Positions 26,542 to 35,839 are shown, counted from the first letter of the stretch. The stretch: DNA of 64,000 nt from CAWCJL01 sp963795775 (GCA_963795775.1 CAWCJL010000004.1:248001-312000), one strand, 5' to 3'. The notes: generated by a model not told the origin, from the sequence alone. A program made the numbers and translations.

Positions 26542-28872
26542 CTAACGCCCGAGCGTATACTTCACACCGATACGGCCGACCAGCGGCGTGCCTAAAGTGA
26601 GCACTGGCGTCCGGCCCACTTCGACGGTGCGGTCAAACAGGTTTTCTGCCGACGCGAACATCTCAAGGTTCGAGCCGAAGCTATGCGACACATACGCGTC
26701 CAGACGAAAATAACCGTGCAGCAGAAACAGGTTCTGATCGTCATCGAACTGCCGCCCGCTGATACGGCCCTGCAGGTTGAGCGTGCCCAGGCGCGCACGT
26801 GTTGCACGAATCTGCAGCGTGCCTGAGTTGCGCGCCACCTGTGGGAGCCATTTGCCAACGAGCCCCGGCTGCGGCGCGAACTCCGTGACCGTGGCATCGG
26901 CGTACTGATAACCGCCCTCCACCTCCAGGCCGGGAGCAGGATGGCTCGCAACATCGATGGAAACGCCGCGGCTCTGCAGTTGTCCGAGATTAACCCGCTG
27001 CTTGACGATGCTGTTACTCGAGACGCTCAGGGTGAGTGCCGTAATGGGGCGATTGATCTCTGTCCAGAAATAGCTGGCGCGCACGCTGGTGCTGCCGAGG
27101 CCGGTGGCGCCCCGGCCGCTCAGTTGTGCGCCCGTCTCCCACCCCGTCGCGCGTTCAGAGCGCAGGCTCGGGTTTGCCAGCGTGAGTTCCTGGCCTACCT
27201 GGCCGTTGCGATAGAGTTCGTTCTCCGTAGGCGCGCGGTAGGCGCGAAAGCCGGAGGCGAACACGGCTACATTAGGCCCCAGCTTGCGCGTGATGCCAAG
27301 GCGCGGATCAAAGACGGTCTCGGCCAGGTTTGGCTCCTCCTGGCTAGCCACCCCACTCGTCTGCACCAGGTAGCGAAGCGCGTCGAAGTTCGAGAAGTGG
27401 TCCACGCGCGCAGAGGCTGCGACCGTCCAGTCCTGAGGACTCCATAGTGCTTCACCGTATACGCCTGTCTGGCGCTGTCGCGCAGTGATGTCGGTAAGCA
27501 CCGTCGGCCGGTTGGCGCTGTACGCCTGGTCGCGGCTGGTGGCCCGAACGTCATGCGTGTCGGTGCCGGCGAGCAGGACGAACGTCGGCCGGAGGTTCAG
27601 GCTCCAATGCAGCGCACCACCCAATTGCTGGGTGGGAATGCGCGCCCGCCGCGTGAGCTTTTCGCTCGCCCGGTCCGCAGCAATCGATGAAAAGGATTGG
27701 CGATAGTTCTGGTCACTCCCATACAGCCGCAGCGAGAGCGAGCCGAAATGTTCAGACTGCTGGTCTGCTCCGAAGCTGTAGCGCCACACGCGCGTGGCGT
27801 TCGTCTGCAGCGGTGTTCCGTTGCTGCGCGCTTCATTGAATCCGTTGCCGCGCAGAAAAAGTTGCAGCGAAGGCGCGGCCTTGAACGAGATGTCCACCGC
27901 ACCATTTTGCGAATGCACATTGGAGGGAATGTCTACCTGACCGCGCGCCGCCGGCGCTACCAGGATGTAACCGTCCGTGCGCAGCAAGCCGCCGGTCACC
28001 AAGCCGCCCCATCGTCCTCGGCTGGTGGAGGCGAGCACAGCTGCGTCCGGCGTATTCTCTCCGCGGTAACTGCCCAGAAGCGTGAGCATGTCGCGGTCCG
28101 GACGGACCTGCAGCAGGTTGACCACTCCGCCAATTGCGCTTGATCCGTACAGGTCCGAGGCGCCGCCGCGTGCCACCTCCACGCTCTGGATATCGAGCTC
28201 GGGAACTTCTTCCCAATGAATCCACCCGCCGAACGGATCATTAAGCGGCACATCGTTGGAGACCAGAAGGGTGCGGCTGGCGGCGGTCGATCCCAGCCCG
28301 CGAAGCGAAAGCCCCTGGGACGTGGGATTGGCCACCAGCGAACTGGAGCGGCGAAACAGCTCCAGCCCGGGAACCTGGCGCAGCTTGCCGTCCAGGGACG
28401 GGGCGGCGCTTTCGTGCAACTGCGCCGGCGTGATGACCCAGGTGCTCGTCGGGCTGGCGTTCTCCGGCAGCGGCACGCGGTACGCGGTGACCGTGACCTG
28501 CTGCTGCTCACCGGCGGGCGTCAGCACAATGCGGAGACCCTCCCCGTCTTTCCAGGGCAGCGTCTCCGAGCGCGTCTGAGGCGCAAATCCCGGCGCGTTT
28601 ACCTCGATCGATACAGCGGAAGCCGTAGGAAGCGGGAGGTGGAAGATGCCCGCACTATCGGTCACTGCAGAGGACGCGGGACGGGACCCGGTCGTGATCC
28701 GCGCTCCCTGCACGGGGTGACCGTCCTGGTCCACCACAGTGCCGTTGAGCATGGCCGGTTGAGCCAGCGCCGCGGGCGCGCCAAGGGCAAACAGCAGCGG
28801 AAGACAGGACAGGACGGCATGCCGCGAGACAGCCGCGAATGCCGGACGGAAACGAGTGCGAAGCCAATTCAC
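26542..28872 (-). CDS. TonB-dependent outer-membrane receptor
   Basis: A 776-residue protein starting at GTG 28872 (no strong ribosome site). Order: signal peptide (to about 37), a carboxypeptidase-regulatory-like beta-sandwich (LNGTVVDQDGHPVQGARI, about 40-120), a plug (LRQVPGLELFRRSS, LSLRGLGSTAASRTLLVSNDVPLNDPFGGW reduced to its pattern, and GSSAIGGVVNLL) and a 22-strand barrel. The last strand ends GVKYTLGR without the usual terminal Phe or Trp. It imports a siderophore, cobalamin or oligosaccharide using TonB energy. No transcription regulator or binding protein adjoins it, so the ligand is open; the surrounding hydrolases make a glycan possible. Confidence 0.9.
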   Translation of the reverse strand: MNWLRTRFRPAFAAVSRHAVLSCLPLLFALGAPAALAQPAMLNGTVVDQDGHPVQGARITTGSRPASSAVTDSAGIFHLPLPTASAVSIEVNAPGFAPQTRSETLPWKDGEGLRIVLTPAGEQQQVTVTAYRVPLPENASPTSTWVITPAQLHESAAPSLDGKLRQVPGLELFRRSSSLVANPTSQGLSLRGLGSTAASRTLLVSNDVPLNDPFGGWIHWEEVPELDIQSVEVARGGASDLYGSSAIGGVVNLLQVRPDRDMLTLLGSYRGENTPDAAVLASTSRGRWGGLVTGGLLRTDGYILVAPAARGQVDIPSNVHSQNGAVDISFKAAPSLQLFLRGNGFNEARSNGTPLQTNATRVWRYSFGADQQSEHFGSLSLRLYGSDQNYRQSFSSIAADRASEKLTRRARIPTQQLGGALHWSLNLRPTFVLLAGTDTHDVRATSRDQAYSANRPTVLTDITARQRQTGVYGEALWSPQDWTVAASARVDHFSNFDALRYLVQTSGVASQEEPNLAETVFDPRLGITRKLGPNVAVFASGFRAYRAPTENELYRNGQVGQELTLANPSLRSERATGWETGAQLSGRGATGLGSTSVRASYFWTEINRPITALTLSVSSNSIVKQRVNLGQLQSRGVSIDVASHPAPGLEVEGGYQYADATVTEFAPQPGLVGKWLPQVARNSGTLQIRATRARLGTLNLQGRISGRQFDDDQNLFLLHGYFRLDAYVSHSFGSNLEMFASAENLFDRTVEVGRTPVLTLGTPLVGRIGVKYTLGR

Positions 28873-29213
28873 TGCATGATGATACGGATAGGCCGGGCTT
28901 CGGAACAGTGTTTAGTACAGAACCGGTGGCCTGCGCGTGAAATGACGCGGGTTGAGCTCCGCGTGCCGGGACTGGTGCTGAAGCCTCCCTTGCTGCATTG
29001 CCGAGGCTTGGCGTGCGTCGAGGCGTTCGCTTACGCGCTCCTTCGCAGTGATGCGGACAAGGCGCGCTTCTGTATCTCGGCGCGGTACACTAGAAGGGCG
29101 CTGCTGCAACCGACGCGCCGCGGCGCCGGCCAGGCTGCGAAGAAGGCGTTCTCCGCCGCTCCCGCACTCTGGTCGTCCTTAGCCGCCGCAAGTGAACGAA
29201 TGGAAGGCCTGGA
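28873..29213. other. Intergenic stretch, nothing recognised
   Basis: About 340 bases between the receptor (minus) and a small plus-strand gene. Short open frames exist on both strands but none has a family signature, a ribosome site and sensible composition together. Promoters for both flanking genes are expected here; none was recognised with confidence. Confidence 0.4.
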
Positions 29214-29420
29214 TTGATCTGCGAAGGTTGTTCTTCATCCAATTTTCGATTATCGCGCCTGCGCTTGAGTGATCTGGAGCGCTTGGCTTTACTGCAGTAC
29301 CCAGTGCGCTGCCGCATCTGCCACAAGCGGACCTACGCAGGGCTGCCGCTCGCGCTGGCGCTCTACCAGGCCCGGCGTGCGCGGCGCATGCGCGAAGCAC
29401 GGAACGCAACCAGCCGCTAA
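29214..29420 (+). CDS. Small zinc-ribbon protein
   Basis: A 68-residue basic protein with two Cys pairs, CEGC at residues 3-6 and CRIC near 33-36, spaced as in a zinc ribbon. The start is TTG 29214 with GGAAGG about six bases upstream; an ATG at 29200 is in another frame and stops at once. The segment LRLSDLERLALLQYPVRCRIC and the Arg-rich tail resemble short conserved acidobacterial proteins of unknown function. It overlaps no other gene and sits 18 bases before the next, so the two may be co-transcribed. Confidence 0.6.
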   Translation: MICEGCSSSNFRLSRLRLSDLERLALLQYPVRCRICHKRTYAGLPLALALYQARRARRMREARNATSR

Positions 29421-29438
29421 GGAGAGAGGAACTCCCAC

Positions 29439-29963
29439 GTGAGCGCTCGCTTGTGGTTGACCCTGGCAGCCGCATTTCTGGGCTGCCTCGCCGTTCCGGC
29501 TGGCGCCGCGACGGATGTTCCCGTTCCCGCAAGCTGCACTCCCGCGGTGAACGCAGGACTGGCCAACCTGCTCGCGTCCCACCCCGCTCAACCGGTGGAT
29601 AACGTCATGGTATGCGGCGTCACCGTGAGTTCTTCACGCACCCAGCGAGGCGGTCCTCACGGAAACCACGAGATACTGCCGCTCCGTGTCACCCTTCCTG
29701 ACGGCTCGGTACGGCTGGTGGAAGTCGTCACGAATGATGACCTGGACGGGGTGGTGACCGCGCCAGCGCAGGTTCCGGTCTTCGCGCTCGGGCAGGCCTT
29801 CTTTCCTTCCGGCGGAAGGTTTGTGGCAGGCGTGCACGATGTGCACTGCGCCACCCACGCCGGTGCGGACAATGGCTGGGTCGTGGTCAGCGGGACGAAA
29901 TATCCGGCCAGTTGCAACAGTTTCCAGCCGCACGGGCGCAGACGGCACAGCCGGTCCTACTGA
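29439..29963 (+). CDS. Secreted protein, possibly DUF3465-like
   Basis: A 174-residue product from GTG 29439, preceded by GGAGAGAGGA (29421-29430). It has a signal peptide (LWLTLAAAFLGCLAVPAGAA), then a small beta-rich domain with VMVCGVTVSS, PHGNHEILPLRVTLPDG and VHDVHCATHAGADNGWVV. The order of short strands, the His-rich VHDVH..THAG..GW segment and the predicted OB-like fold recall DUF3465 proteins, which are also of unknown role. That comparison is from memory and tentative. The C-terminal HGRRRHSRS tail is basic. Confidence 0.6.
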   Translation: MSARLWLTLAAAFLGCLAVPAGAATDVPVPASCTPAVNAGLANLLASHPAQPVDNVMVCGVTVSSSRTQRGGPHGNHEILPLRVTLPDGSVRLVEVVTNDDLDGVVTAPAQVPVFALGQAFFPSGGRFVAGVHDVHCATHAGADNGWVVVSGTKYPASCNSFQPHGRRRHSRSY

Positions 29964-30177
29964 GGGCAGGCTCTCTTGCGCATAGTACGCAAGCGCGCGG
30001 CAACCGCCAAACGGGAAACAAAGCAATCGGGCTCGTCCTGGTCGCGAAAACTACAAAGGGATGATGAAGACTGCCGGTTGCGATGACTGAACCATCGCAG
30101 CTCAATCCAGAGGGCGCCTTGATCGGACGGAGGATTGGCCCCAAAGCCCCCGCACCCCGGAGGCGGCTCGATTGAAA

Positions 30178-30492
30178 TCAATTTACGTTGCGCCGGAATA
30201 GAAGGCTTGCCAAAATCCACAGCCCGACCAGAATTGACAAAACTCCCAAAGTCCCAGCGATGAACGGAGGATACTTCAGTCCTCCTACTCGGCCTAGTAG
30301 AACCAATGTGTTCGTTCGGATGGCAACAACCGTGTCATGAAGTACGAGAATTCCGCATAGGGTAAAGGCAATACCGCCGAAAAGTTCAACTCGTCTGTTC
30401 CTGCGGGCTCTTTCACGAGCAAACTCTTCGGTGTAACGGACTTGCGGAGCGCGTGGGACTTCAGGTCGTACGTTCTTTTGCTCCTTCGTCAT
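30178..30492 (-). CDS. Small membrane protein, unknown
   Basis: A 104-residue protein from ATG 30492, with GGAGGGTGG ending seven bases upstream; a GTG at 30510 in the same frame is possible but would overlap that site. Residues 1-40 are hydrophilic and charged (FARERARRNRRVELF), followed by two hydrophobic helices (about 42-62 and 74-96) and a basic end RRNVN. No family recognised. Codon use is AT-richer than the genes on its left, so it marks the beginning of the lower-GC stretch. Confidence 0.55.
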   Translation of the reverse strand: MTKEQKNVRPEVPRAPQVRYTEEFARERARRNRRVELFGGIAFTLCGILVLHDTVVAIRTNTLVLLGRVGGLKYPPFIAGTLGVLSILVGLWILASLLFRRNVN

Positions 30493-31309
30493 AACGAATC
30501 CACCCTCCACCAGGGCCCTGTACCGGGATTATAGTGATGCGCCATATTGAACTAGGGTGGACCATATGCAAACATCTGCTGCTACTGACGCACCCAAGAA
30601 CATCAGCATGTTCACCGCCGCTTGATCCTTAACGCAACCGGGCAGCCGCAGTTCTGAAGTCAGTCGACGCGTAGCTACAGCTGCGCCGGTCTGCTTGCCC
30701 GTCACTCGGGAGCGAATAGGACGGGCGCCCCTCGATAAGCGAATTGGCGATAATGCGCTCGTCCGATTCGACAAAGTCCGGCATCCGGCCTCAAGTTCCG
30801 AGCTCAGGTGCGTCCGATCGTTTGCGAGCTAGAATGATCTCGGTGCGTTCCCCTGAGGTTTGCCTCTGAGCGAACAAGATTCGTGCCGCCGAGCGGGAGT
30901 GGGGAAACGGTCGCCAATTGTAAGGTGCGGCAGCTCCATGTCCTTCTTGACATTAGGTCAGCCCGGGAGTAGATTCCGTGTCGCTCGCCAAGGAACGTAC
31001 GTCTCTTCGTCTTTCCCTTTGGGTGTAGTGGGTTCCTTCACATTTTTTGTTCCGGCGCTGGGTTGCTCGCCGAGCGAACGACATTTCCGTCTTTTCCCAT
31101 TGGGTGCAGGTTGAATCCTTCAAAGTGACTACTTTCAGGCGACGACTTGATCCCCATCCGCCCTGAACGAACGACTGTCTTCTTTCAAGATGGGGACGTA
31201 TTCGCAGACCTTTGTTGGATTGAGCTTGCAAGATTTCTACGAACTGAGCGTGTCGTGTTCTGGCGTTACACTCGGAACGGTTCACCCTTCCATCGCCGAT
31301 CTTGGCTGC
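30493..31309. other. Lower-GC non-coding stretch
   Basis: About 800 bases without a gene I can support. Short open frames on both strands have no recognisable motif. The notable content is the imperfect duplicated segment at 30983-31126 (listed separately). The base composition is visibly poorer in G+C than flanking genes, fitting decayed acquired DNA. Confidence 0.45.
30983..31126. repeat. Imperfect tandem duplication, two copies about 82 bases apart
   Basis: Copy 1 starts at 30983 and copy 2 at 31065. Both begin GCTCGCC and share TCGTCTTT or CCGTCTTTT, then TTTGGGTG or TTGGGTGC, then TCCTTCA. The copies differ by scattered substitutions and small indels, so they are old. On the minus strand the two copies encode weakly similar peptides (CTQWEK against YTQRER), which may be chance. 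Confidence 0.55.
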
Positions 31310-31791
31310 CCTCGACATTTTGATTCCGGCACCGGCTATCTATATAGCGATGCGGACGCGTGACAAAGCCTGGCGACGGATCAGCAGTTGGCGACTTTCA
31401 CGCGTCCGGTCTGATGGTTCCAGATTCCAAACTGGGTCGAGCCTTTTTCCTCGGACAAACTCTTGATCAGGTCAACGTGAACCCTAATACGAGTTCATAC
31501 AGACTTCAGATATACGACCTTCGGAAATTCACTCTGATCAGCTCCGTCACCATCCCTGGCGTTATCGGCGCGCCATCGCAACTGGTGCGCTGGGGCGATT
31601 CCGGAGTAGCCTTTGTGACCGAGAATGGAAACTGGAATGCCACAAATGCTCCCGGGCTCCTCTATATCCTGAACAGTACAGCTATAACGGCTTCACCGTC
31701 GACGAGTGCGGCTTGCTCCGCTGAGCAGCATGTCCGCCTCACCTGGAACCCGCACACACGGGCCGCCAAGCCAAACCCAACAGTTCAATAG
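31310..31791 (+). pseudogene. Relic of a secreted beta-propeller protein
   Basis: The region encodes FDSGTGYLYSDADA, then after a frame change at about 31358, GDFHASGLMVPDSKLGRAFFLGQT, YRLQIYDLRKFTLISSVTIPG and LVRWGDSGVAFVTENG. These are consecutive blade strands of the large exported Ig/propeller proteins found in Acidobacteria. No start codon, signal peptide or downstream domain remains, and composition deteriorates after about 31690. It is a fragment rather than a working gene; the ends are approximate. Confidence 0.6.
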
Positions 31792-32288
31792 CGCCTCTGA
31801 ATGGGAGAATGCTTCTCCGTGCTCTAGGAATTGGGCTCGATGCCTCCAAGTCGATCAACCCGTTGCCCCGATGGCGAGGCAAGCAATGCGGCTTTGAAAA
31901 TGGATTTTGGTCGGAGGAGGCAGCGCTAGAGTTGCCGAACCAACTCTGAGAGGCGCGCTTGCGGCCATGTGTGCGAGCCGACGGATGGCTTATCTCCTTA
32001 TCTGCTCCAAACCTGGAGGAGGCGCTAAGAGTTAGGAACGCCCTCACCCCGTCCGGACGCCGAATTGGGCAACTCAGCCTGGATAAGCTCAGACTCGGGC
32101 CAGCGCATTTATTGCGGTCGAGGACGCTGACCGTTGTTCGGAAACTCGACAGAAGGACGCGGCGGTCCCGGACGTCTTGGCGGAGATGCAGGCGGTAGCA
32201 AAGTCCCACGCTCAAGGTGAACCGTTGAAGCTGTAGGGGCCGCCAGCCTGGCGGGATGTGCCATATCGACTTGAGCCTAATCAGACGC
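31792..32288. other. Intergenic stretch before the XRE operon
   Basis: About 500 bases with no supportable gene. A 222-codon open frame on the minus strand (31739-32407) spans it but is rich in Arg/Ser, has no motif and overlaps the XRE start, so it is not accepted. Probably decayed sequence. Confidence 0.4.
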
Positions 32289-32336
32289 TTGACATCAATC
32301 ACAATCCGTAATATCGTTATCGCAATTCGTGATGAT
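32289..32336 (+). promoter_or_regulatory. Promoter and likely autoregulatory operator of the XRE operon
   Basis: TTGACA at 32289-32294 resembles a -35 box; a weak -10 (TATCGT, 32313-32318) lies 18 bases on. Two direct half-sites AATCCGTAAT (32303-32312) and AATTCGTGAT (32324-32333) sit 21 bases apart, exactly two helical turns, and the outer ends ATCAC/GTGAT are inverted. They abut the XRE start codon at 32337, as expected for self-repression. The binding protein is inferred. Confidence 0.45.
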
Positions 32337-32996
32337 ATGAAGCTTTCCGAGAAAATCCGGTACTTGCGCGAGATTGAAGGCAGCCTCCGGGGGCTGAATC
32401 GAGCCATGAGCCAGCAAGAGCTTGTCCGGGCGATTGCGGCCGAGACGGGCTCCTCAGTAAGCCAGAGTTACTTGTCACAAATCGAATCCGGGGCTCGTCC
32501 TCACCTGACGAATACGACGCGCCTCTTACTCGCGAAGTTTTTCAAGGTCCACCCGGGTTATCTGGTGGAGGACCCCGAGGGGTATCATGCCGAGCTCCTT
32601 TCGGACCTCCGAACGCAAGAGGACAAGCTCGATTTGTGGCTCGTCGCCGGCACGGAACGTTTCCGCAAGGACCCTGAACTTTCTCGCGCACTCCTGACCG
32701 TAGCCCGTCACGACGATTCGCGGCGTTGCCTACTGCTCCTAGAATCCATTTTGGAGAACCCGCTTCTGGTAAAGCGGCTCTTCGAGCTACTCCGTCCTTG
32801 TGGGTCGGCGAGGCTCACTCCTGGCGCAGATCAGTCTCCATCCCTAGATGGAGCGGGCGCTGAGATAAGCAGCACAGCCCAGAGAGTAAAAGCCTCTGGA
32901 CAACGGCCCAGCTCTGGGCGCGTCGCTACAAATCGGGGGCATGCTGTTGGCGCGAATAGCTCAAAACCTACTCGCAAATCGGAGACACCCAAATGA
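32337..32996 (+). CDS. XRE-family transcriptional regulator
   Basis: A 219-residue protein from ATG 32337 (the frame is open upstream to 32256 but that part holds the operator). Residues 1-70 are a helix-turn-helix: KLSEKIRYLREIEGS, MSQQELVRAIAAE, VSQSYLSQIESGARPHLTNT and LLAKFFKVHPGYLVE. The length of the N-terminal part and the long helical region after it (residues 75-150) recall EspR-type regulators. The last 60 residues are Ser/Pro/Lys-rich and disordered-looking. Its stop overlaps the start of the YqiJ-like gene (ATGA), so it is translationally coupled to the membrane-stress operon it probably controls. Confidence 0.82.
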   Translation: MKLSEKIRYLREIEGSLRGLNRAMSQQELVRAIAAETGSSVSQSYLSQIESGARPHLTNTTRLLLAKFFKVHPGYLVEDPEGYHAELLSDLRTQEDKLDLWLVAGTERFRKDPELSRALLTVARHDDSRRCLLLLESILENPLLVKRLFELLRPCGSARLTPGADQSPSLDGAGAEISSTAQRVKASGQRPSSGRVATNRGHAVGANSSKPTRKSETPK

Positions 32997-33565
32997 CATG
33001 GGAACTCTTCTACCTGGTCTGTTTCGTTCTCGGCCTCGCCTTGTGCGCCCTGTCTTTGTTTACTGGCGTGGGGCACGTCCACACCGGCCACGTGCATGTT
33101 CACACTCCGCACGTCCACACGCACGCCGGCGGTACGAACGCAGCCAACGCGCTCTCGCCGGTTAACGGCTTTACTATCACCGCATTCCTCTGTTGGTTCG
33201 GCGGCACTGGTTACTTGCTGCGCACCCACAGCATGTTCTTTGGCCCGTTAATCCTTCTGATCTCCATGGTAAGTGGCCTGGGTGGAGCGGGTTTAATTTT
33301 TTGGTTCCTGGGCTCGGTCCTCTTGCCGAAAGAACGAGTTCTGACCGCAGAAGATACGCAGATTACAGGAGTCCTCGGTCGCGTTACCGACGCCCTGCAA
33401 CCTGGCCGTACAGGTGAAATCCTCTATTCGCAGATGGGTGTCAGGCGCTCCGCGCCGGCGAGGTCCGACGACGGGTCCTCGATCGGCCGGGGATCAGAAG
33501 TGATTGTCCTGCGTTATGAGCGAGGGATTGCATACGTTCGCCCCTGGCGCGACATCGATCTTTGA
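32993..33565 (+). CDS. YqiJ/NfeD-like membrane protein with His-rich loop
   Basis: A 190-residue protein. Helix 1 (about 5-24) is followed by a loop with eight His in some eighteen residues (GHVHTGHVHVHTPHVHTH), then two or three helices (about 55-110, GGTGYLL, LILLISMVSGLGGAGLIFWFLGS), and a C-terminal OB-like beta-barrel: GVLGRVTDALQPGRTGEILYSQ and GSEVIVLRYERGIAYVRPW. This is the YqiJ/NfeD architecture that accompanies flotillins. The His cluster suggests metal binding on the outer face. It overlaps the XRE gene by four bases and precedes the flotillin by 93. Confidence 0.8.
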   Translation: MTWELFYLVCFVLGLALCALSLFTGVGHVHTGHVHVHTPHVHTHAGGTNAANALSPVNGFTITAFLCWFGGTGYLLRTHSMFFGPLILLISMVSGLGGAGLIFWFLGSVLLPKERVLTAEDTQITGVLGRVTDALQPGRTGEILYSQMGVRRSAPARSDDGSSIGRGSEVIVLRYERGIAYVRPWRDIDL

Positions 33566-33658
33566 ATAGCTTCAGACAAAAGCAATGTAAGGCTCAAAGA
33601 ACTGCGAATTGTTTGTTGCCAACGTGACACTTGCTGTCAACCCTGAAAGAAGGCCGCC

Positions 33659-35081
33659 ATGCCGAACTCCACCATCATTATCGTGGGTCTCATTGTCCTC
33701 GCCACGATTGTTCTCCTCTCCGCCCTTGCGCGGATGTTCCGTAAAGCCGGGCCAAACGAGGCGCTCATCGTGTTCGGCTTTCGCGGACCACGCGTCATCA
33801 AGGGTCACGGAACAGTGATTTTCCCCGTGGTCGAGCATGCCCGCGAACTCTCGCTCGAACTCATGAGCTTCGATGTCGCCCCGCAACAGGACCTCTACAC
33901 GCGACAGGGCGTCGCTGTGACTGTCGAGGCTGTTGCGCAGATCAAGGTACGCTCCGATCAGGAGTCGATCCTCACTGCTGCCGAGCAGTTTCTTACCAAG
34001 ACGCCGGACCAACGAGAGGGCCTCATTCGCCTCGTCATGGAAGGACACCTGCGCGGCATCATCGGTCAACTCACGGTTGAGCAAATCGTAAAAGAGCCAG
34101 AGATGGTCGCCGAACGCATGCGCTCGACGTGCGCGGACGACATGAGCAAGATGGGCCTGGAAGTAGTCAGCTTTACCATTCGGGAAGTTCGCGATAAGAA
34201 CGAATACATCACTAACATGGGACGGCCGGATATCGCCCGTATCAGACGTGACGCCGAGATAGCAAGCGCCGAGGCGGAACGCGATACGGCGATTCGGCGA
34301 GCAAACGCCGTTGCGAGAGGCCGCTATCGCGAAAGCGGCCTCCGACCAGGACCGCGTGATCGCCGAAACCGCTTCGTTGGCCAAGCAGGCCGAGGCGCAG
34401 CGCGACCTCGATATTCAGAAGGCACAATTCGCAGAGCAGTCCCGCCGCCAGGAGGCGCAAGCCGATAAGGCATACGAGCTTCAGACAAACGTTATGCAGC
34501 AGAAGGTGGTTGCGGAGCAGGTGAAAGTGCAGCAGATTGAAAAAGAGGGCCAGGTCAAGGTTCAGGAGGCGGAGATTCTTCGTAATGAGAAGGAACTCAT
34601 TGCGACCGTTCTCAAGCGTTCTGAGATCGACAAACAACGCATAGAGAATATGGCTAATGCAGAGAGGGCCCGTCTGATGGCCGAGGCTGAAGGTCGAGCC
34701 TCCGCGATTCGCGTCCAGGGCGAAGCCGAAGCGTCAATCATCTTTCAAAAGGGTGAAGCCGAAGCCAAGGCCATGAACGTGAAGGCCGAAGCCTACCAGG
34801 AGTGGTCGCAGGCCGCTGTCGTCGACAAACTCATCACTAACATGGCTGATGTAGTCCGCGCGATGTCCGAACCCCTTTCGAAGGTAGACAAGATCACGAT
34901 CGTATCGACCGGGAAAGATGGCAACCTTGGGGCACACAAGCTGACCGGCGAGATGACCGAAATCGCAGCACAGGTGCCTGCGCTGTTCGAGGCGCTCAGC
35001 GGCATGAAGATGTCTGATCTCATGTCCAACGTGAAGCAGATGGCAGCACGCAACAACGGCGATGGCCGAAACAGCCAATAG
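33659..35081 (+). CDS. Flotillin (YqiK/SPFH family), frameshifted
   Basis: The first frame gives an N-terminal membrane helix (about 5-25), an SPFH/Band 7 domain (KAGPNEALIVFG, GHGTVIFPVVE, LYTRQGVAVTVEAVAQIKV, ITNMGRPDIARIRRDAEIASAEAERD) and derails after RRANAV near 34308. The next frame continues at once with REAAIAKAASDQDRVIAE and a long Glu-Ala-rich coiled coil, ending in the usual flotillin C-terminal oligomerisation region. The span is 3n+1 bases, so one inserted base explains it. Flotillins scaffold membrane microdomains; with YqiJ and PspA next to it, envelope integrity is the likely job. Confidence 0.85.
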
Positions 35082-35170
35082 CCATATAACGCAGAATTCT
35101 TGGCGCACTCCGCTTTGAGACTGTCGGGCGGGGGAGCCGTAATCCACAGGCATTCGAAAGGAGCACCACG

Positions 35171-35839
35171 ATGGCACTCTTGGAACGCGTTACCACTCTC
35201 CTCCGCGCTAACATCAATGACCTCATCGATAAGGCGGAAGAACCCGAGAAGATGCTCAAGCAGCTCGTGCTCGACATGGAGAACCAGCTTCTTCAGGTCA
35301 AGACGCAGGTGGCCATCGCAATCGCGGACCAGCACCTGCTTGAAAACAAAAGAGCCGAACAGCAAGCCTCAGCGGCAAAATGGAACGACAAAGCAGCGCT
35401 TGCGGTCGTAAAGGGGAGAGACGATATGGCACGCGAAGCACTCTCGCGCGCGCTTTCCCATGCCCAAATGGAGAATGCATTCGCCCAGCAGATGGACGAT
35501 CAGCGCATCGAAGCGGAAGCTCTGCGCAGCAACTATTTCAAGCTTCAGCAAAAGCTTGCGGAGACTCGGGCCCACTGCGATCTTCTCATCAGTGAACATC
35601 GGCGCGCACGTGCAATTGGGAAAGCGGAGCAGACGAATGCGATAGTTGGTGCTGAGCAGAGGACCGCGTCGATGGACCGCTACAAATCGCGCGTTATAAG
35701 TCAGAAGGCCGTAAACGAAGCGAACCGCTCGCTTGCAGAGTCCGACTCGCTGGAAGACCGATTCGCTACGCTCGAACGGGATCAGCAGATAGAGGCCCTG
35801 CTTGAGGAGTTAAAGACCAAGAAGGCGCTTACGGCGTAA
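35171..35839 (+). CDS. PspA/IM30 family protein
   Basis: A 222-residue all-helical protein; AAAGGAGC lies about ten bases before ATG. The N-terminal LLERVTTLLRANINDLIDKAEEPEKMLKQLVLDME is the amphipathic helix and first coiled-coil segment that ESCRT-III-like PspA proteins use to coat damaged membranes. A long coiled coil continues to residue 215 without a Vipp1 tail. It follows the flotillin by 89 bases and closes the regulator-YqiJ-flotillin-PspA operon. Confidence 0.9.
   Translation: MALLERVTTLLRANINDLIDKAEEPEKMLKQLVLDMENQLLQVKTQVAIAIADQHLLENKRAEQQASAAKWNDKAALAVVKGRDDMAREALSRALSHAQMENAFAQQMDDQRIEAEALRSNYFKLQQKLAETRAHCDLLISEHRRARAIGKAEQTNAIVGAEQRTASMDRYKSRVISQKAVNEANRSLAESDSLEDRFATLERDQQIEALLEELKTKKALTA

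Noticed and set aside
31739..32407. 222-codon minus-strand open frame before the XRE operon
   Set aside because: No domain, no ribosome site of note and it would cover the operator and the regulator's start.
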